From: Luteimonas colneyensis | Lineage (GTDB): Bacteria > Pseudomonadota > Gammaproteobacteria > Xanthomonadales > Xanthomonadaceae | NCBI RefSeq assembly: GCF_014836665.1 | Contig: NZ_JACSQJ010000001.1 | Location: 248,001 to 312,000, forward strand | DNA: 64,000 nucleotides | Direction: 5' to 3' | Shown here: positions 63,611 to 64,000 of the stretch, piece after piece | Layout of the letters: every line of letters starts with the position of its first letter | How positions within the stretch are numbered: position 1 is the first letter of the stretch | Made by a program: the position numbers and the translations under genes | Notes under the pieces: generated by a model | What the model saw: only the letters and a program-made list of their open reading frames with translations | The model's database searches: none | Told to the model about the DNA's origin: nothing

Positions 63611-64000
63611 ATGCGACCGATCGCCCTGTCCCTGCCCCTGTCCCTGCCCCTGTCCGTGCTGGCGCTCGCGCTGGCCGCCGCACCCACCGCACGGGCCGAT
63701 GATGGCCGCGCCTGCGCCCACGAGGCGCCGCAGTCGCTGGCGCTCGACATCGGCGATGCGCGCACGATCGAATTCCACGTCGGCAACGGCCAGCTGCGCC
63801 TGGACGGCCAGCCCGGCCGCACCGGTGGGCTGTCGGGCCGGGCCTGCGGCTCCAGCGCCGGCGAACTGTCGCGGCTGCGGATCGAACAGTCCCGCGAGGG
63901 CGACACCCTGGTGGTGCGCATGGTCCGCGAGGACCGGACGGGCTGGAGTCTCGGCAACCGCTATGCCTACCTCGACCTCGCCGGCAGCGTCCCGGACGGA
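63611..64000 (+). CDS. Exported protein of the GntR/ABC operon (3' partial)
   Basis: The first 130 residues are visible; the gene runs off the right edge. A cleavable signal is predicted at 1-29 (ending TARADD). The mature part (QSLALDIGDARTIEFHVGNGQLRLDGQPG, then LVVRMVRED) looks like the beta-strand repeats of DUF4097-type proteins. That assignment is tentative. It is 65 bases after the DUF2884-like gene on the same strand. Confidence 0.65.
   Translation, partial: MRPIALSLPLSLPLSVLALALAAAPTARADDGRACAHEAPQSLALDIGDARTIEFHVGNGQLRLDGQPGRTGGLSGRACGSSAGELSRLRIEQSREGDTLVVRMVREDRTGWSLGNRYAYLDLAGSVPDG
63626..63655 (+). repeat. In-frame 12-base repeat in a signal peptide
   Basis: ctgtccctgccc is present two and a half times and encodes the Leu-Ser-Leu-Pro run of the signal peptide. 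Confidence 0.85.

Overview
The window is about 70% G+C, with tightly packed genes that often overlap by 4 bases (ATGA/GTGA). The ribosomal block rpsF-rpsR-rplI-dnaB-alr, the paired metH genes behind an ArsR-methyltransferase regulator, and the general gene content all point to a gammaproteobacterium of the Lysobacteraceae (Xanthomonadaceae), such as a Lysobacter or Luteimonas relative. This is inferred from gene content and order. No rRNA, tRNA, CRISPR array, prophage or transposase was seen.

Layout. 1-5977: the end of fdhD, a YdeP-type molybdopterin oxidoreductase, a winged-helix/response-regulator reading frame and a hybrid histidine kinase. 6059-6784: a Crp/Fnr-type regulator on the minus strand. 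6972-20020: a nine-gene envelope locus with two Tat-exported TldD-type metallopeptidases, a TldE-type partner without its own signal, a Tat-signal DUF4159 protein, MoxR, DUF58, BatA-like and two large membrane proteins. 20154-24970 (minus): an OmpA lipoprotein, then alr, dnaB, rplI, rpsR and rpsF. 24971-25760: a gene-free stretch full of structured repeats. 25761-29874: iscA, asnS, two small proteins, a divergent SDR and nei. 29906-36892: kynurenine degradation through the 2-aminomuconate branch, with a carbonic anhydrase gene inside. 36889-39637: sbcB, DUF2461 and DUF2939. 39654-49434 (minus): trimethylamine monooxygenase, 5'-nucleotidase, NAD kinase, the 180-kDa-type NAD-glutamate dehydrogenase and an acyl-CoA dehydrogenase. 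49630-55849: an ArsR-methyltransferase, methionine synthase split into two genes, and an MFS transporter. 56115-60093 (minus): DUF2058, slyX, ugd and two FKBP isomerases. 60278-64000: a YtrA-type GntR/ABC transporter operon ending in a gene cut by the window edge.

The genes group by job. FdhD activates the oxidoreductase beside it. The Tld/MoxR locus looks like one periplasmic proteolysis or maturation machine coupled to a MoxR chaperone. The kynurenine genes make a route from kynurenine to 4-oxalocrotonate. The ArsR-methyltransferase probably senses the methyl cycle that MetH serves.

Two families of non-coding repeats stand out. One is built from about 10-base units (NRCGGATNNN) arranged as very long perfect hairpins. 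It has four copies: after the envelope locus, between the ACMS decarboxylase gene and kynU, between the two metH halves, and over the end of the MFS gene. The other is a pair of cloverleaf-shaped palindromes between rpsF and iscA. In-frame hexanucleotide microsatellites also recur in secreted or membrane protein genes.
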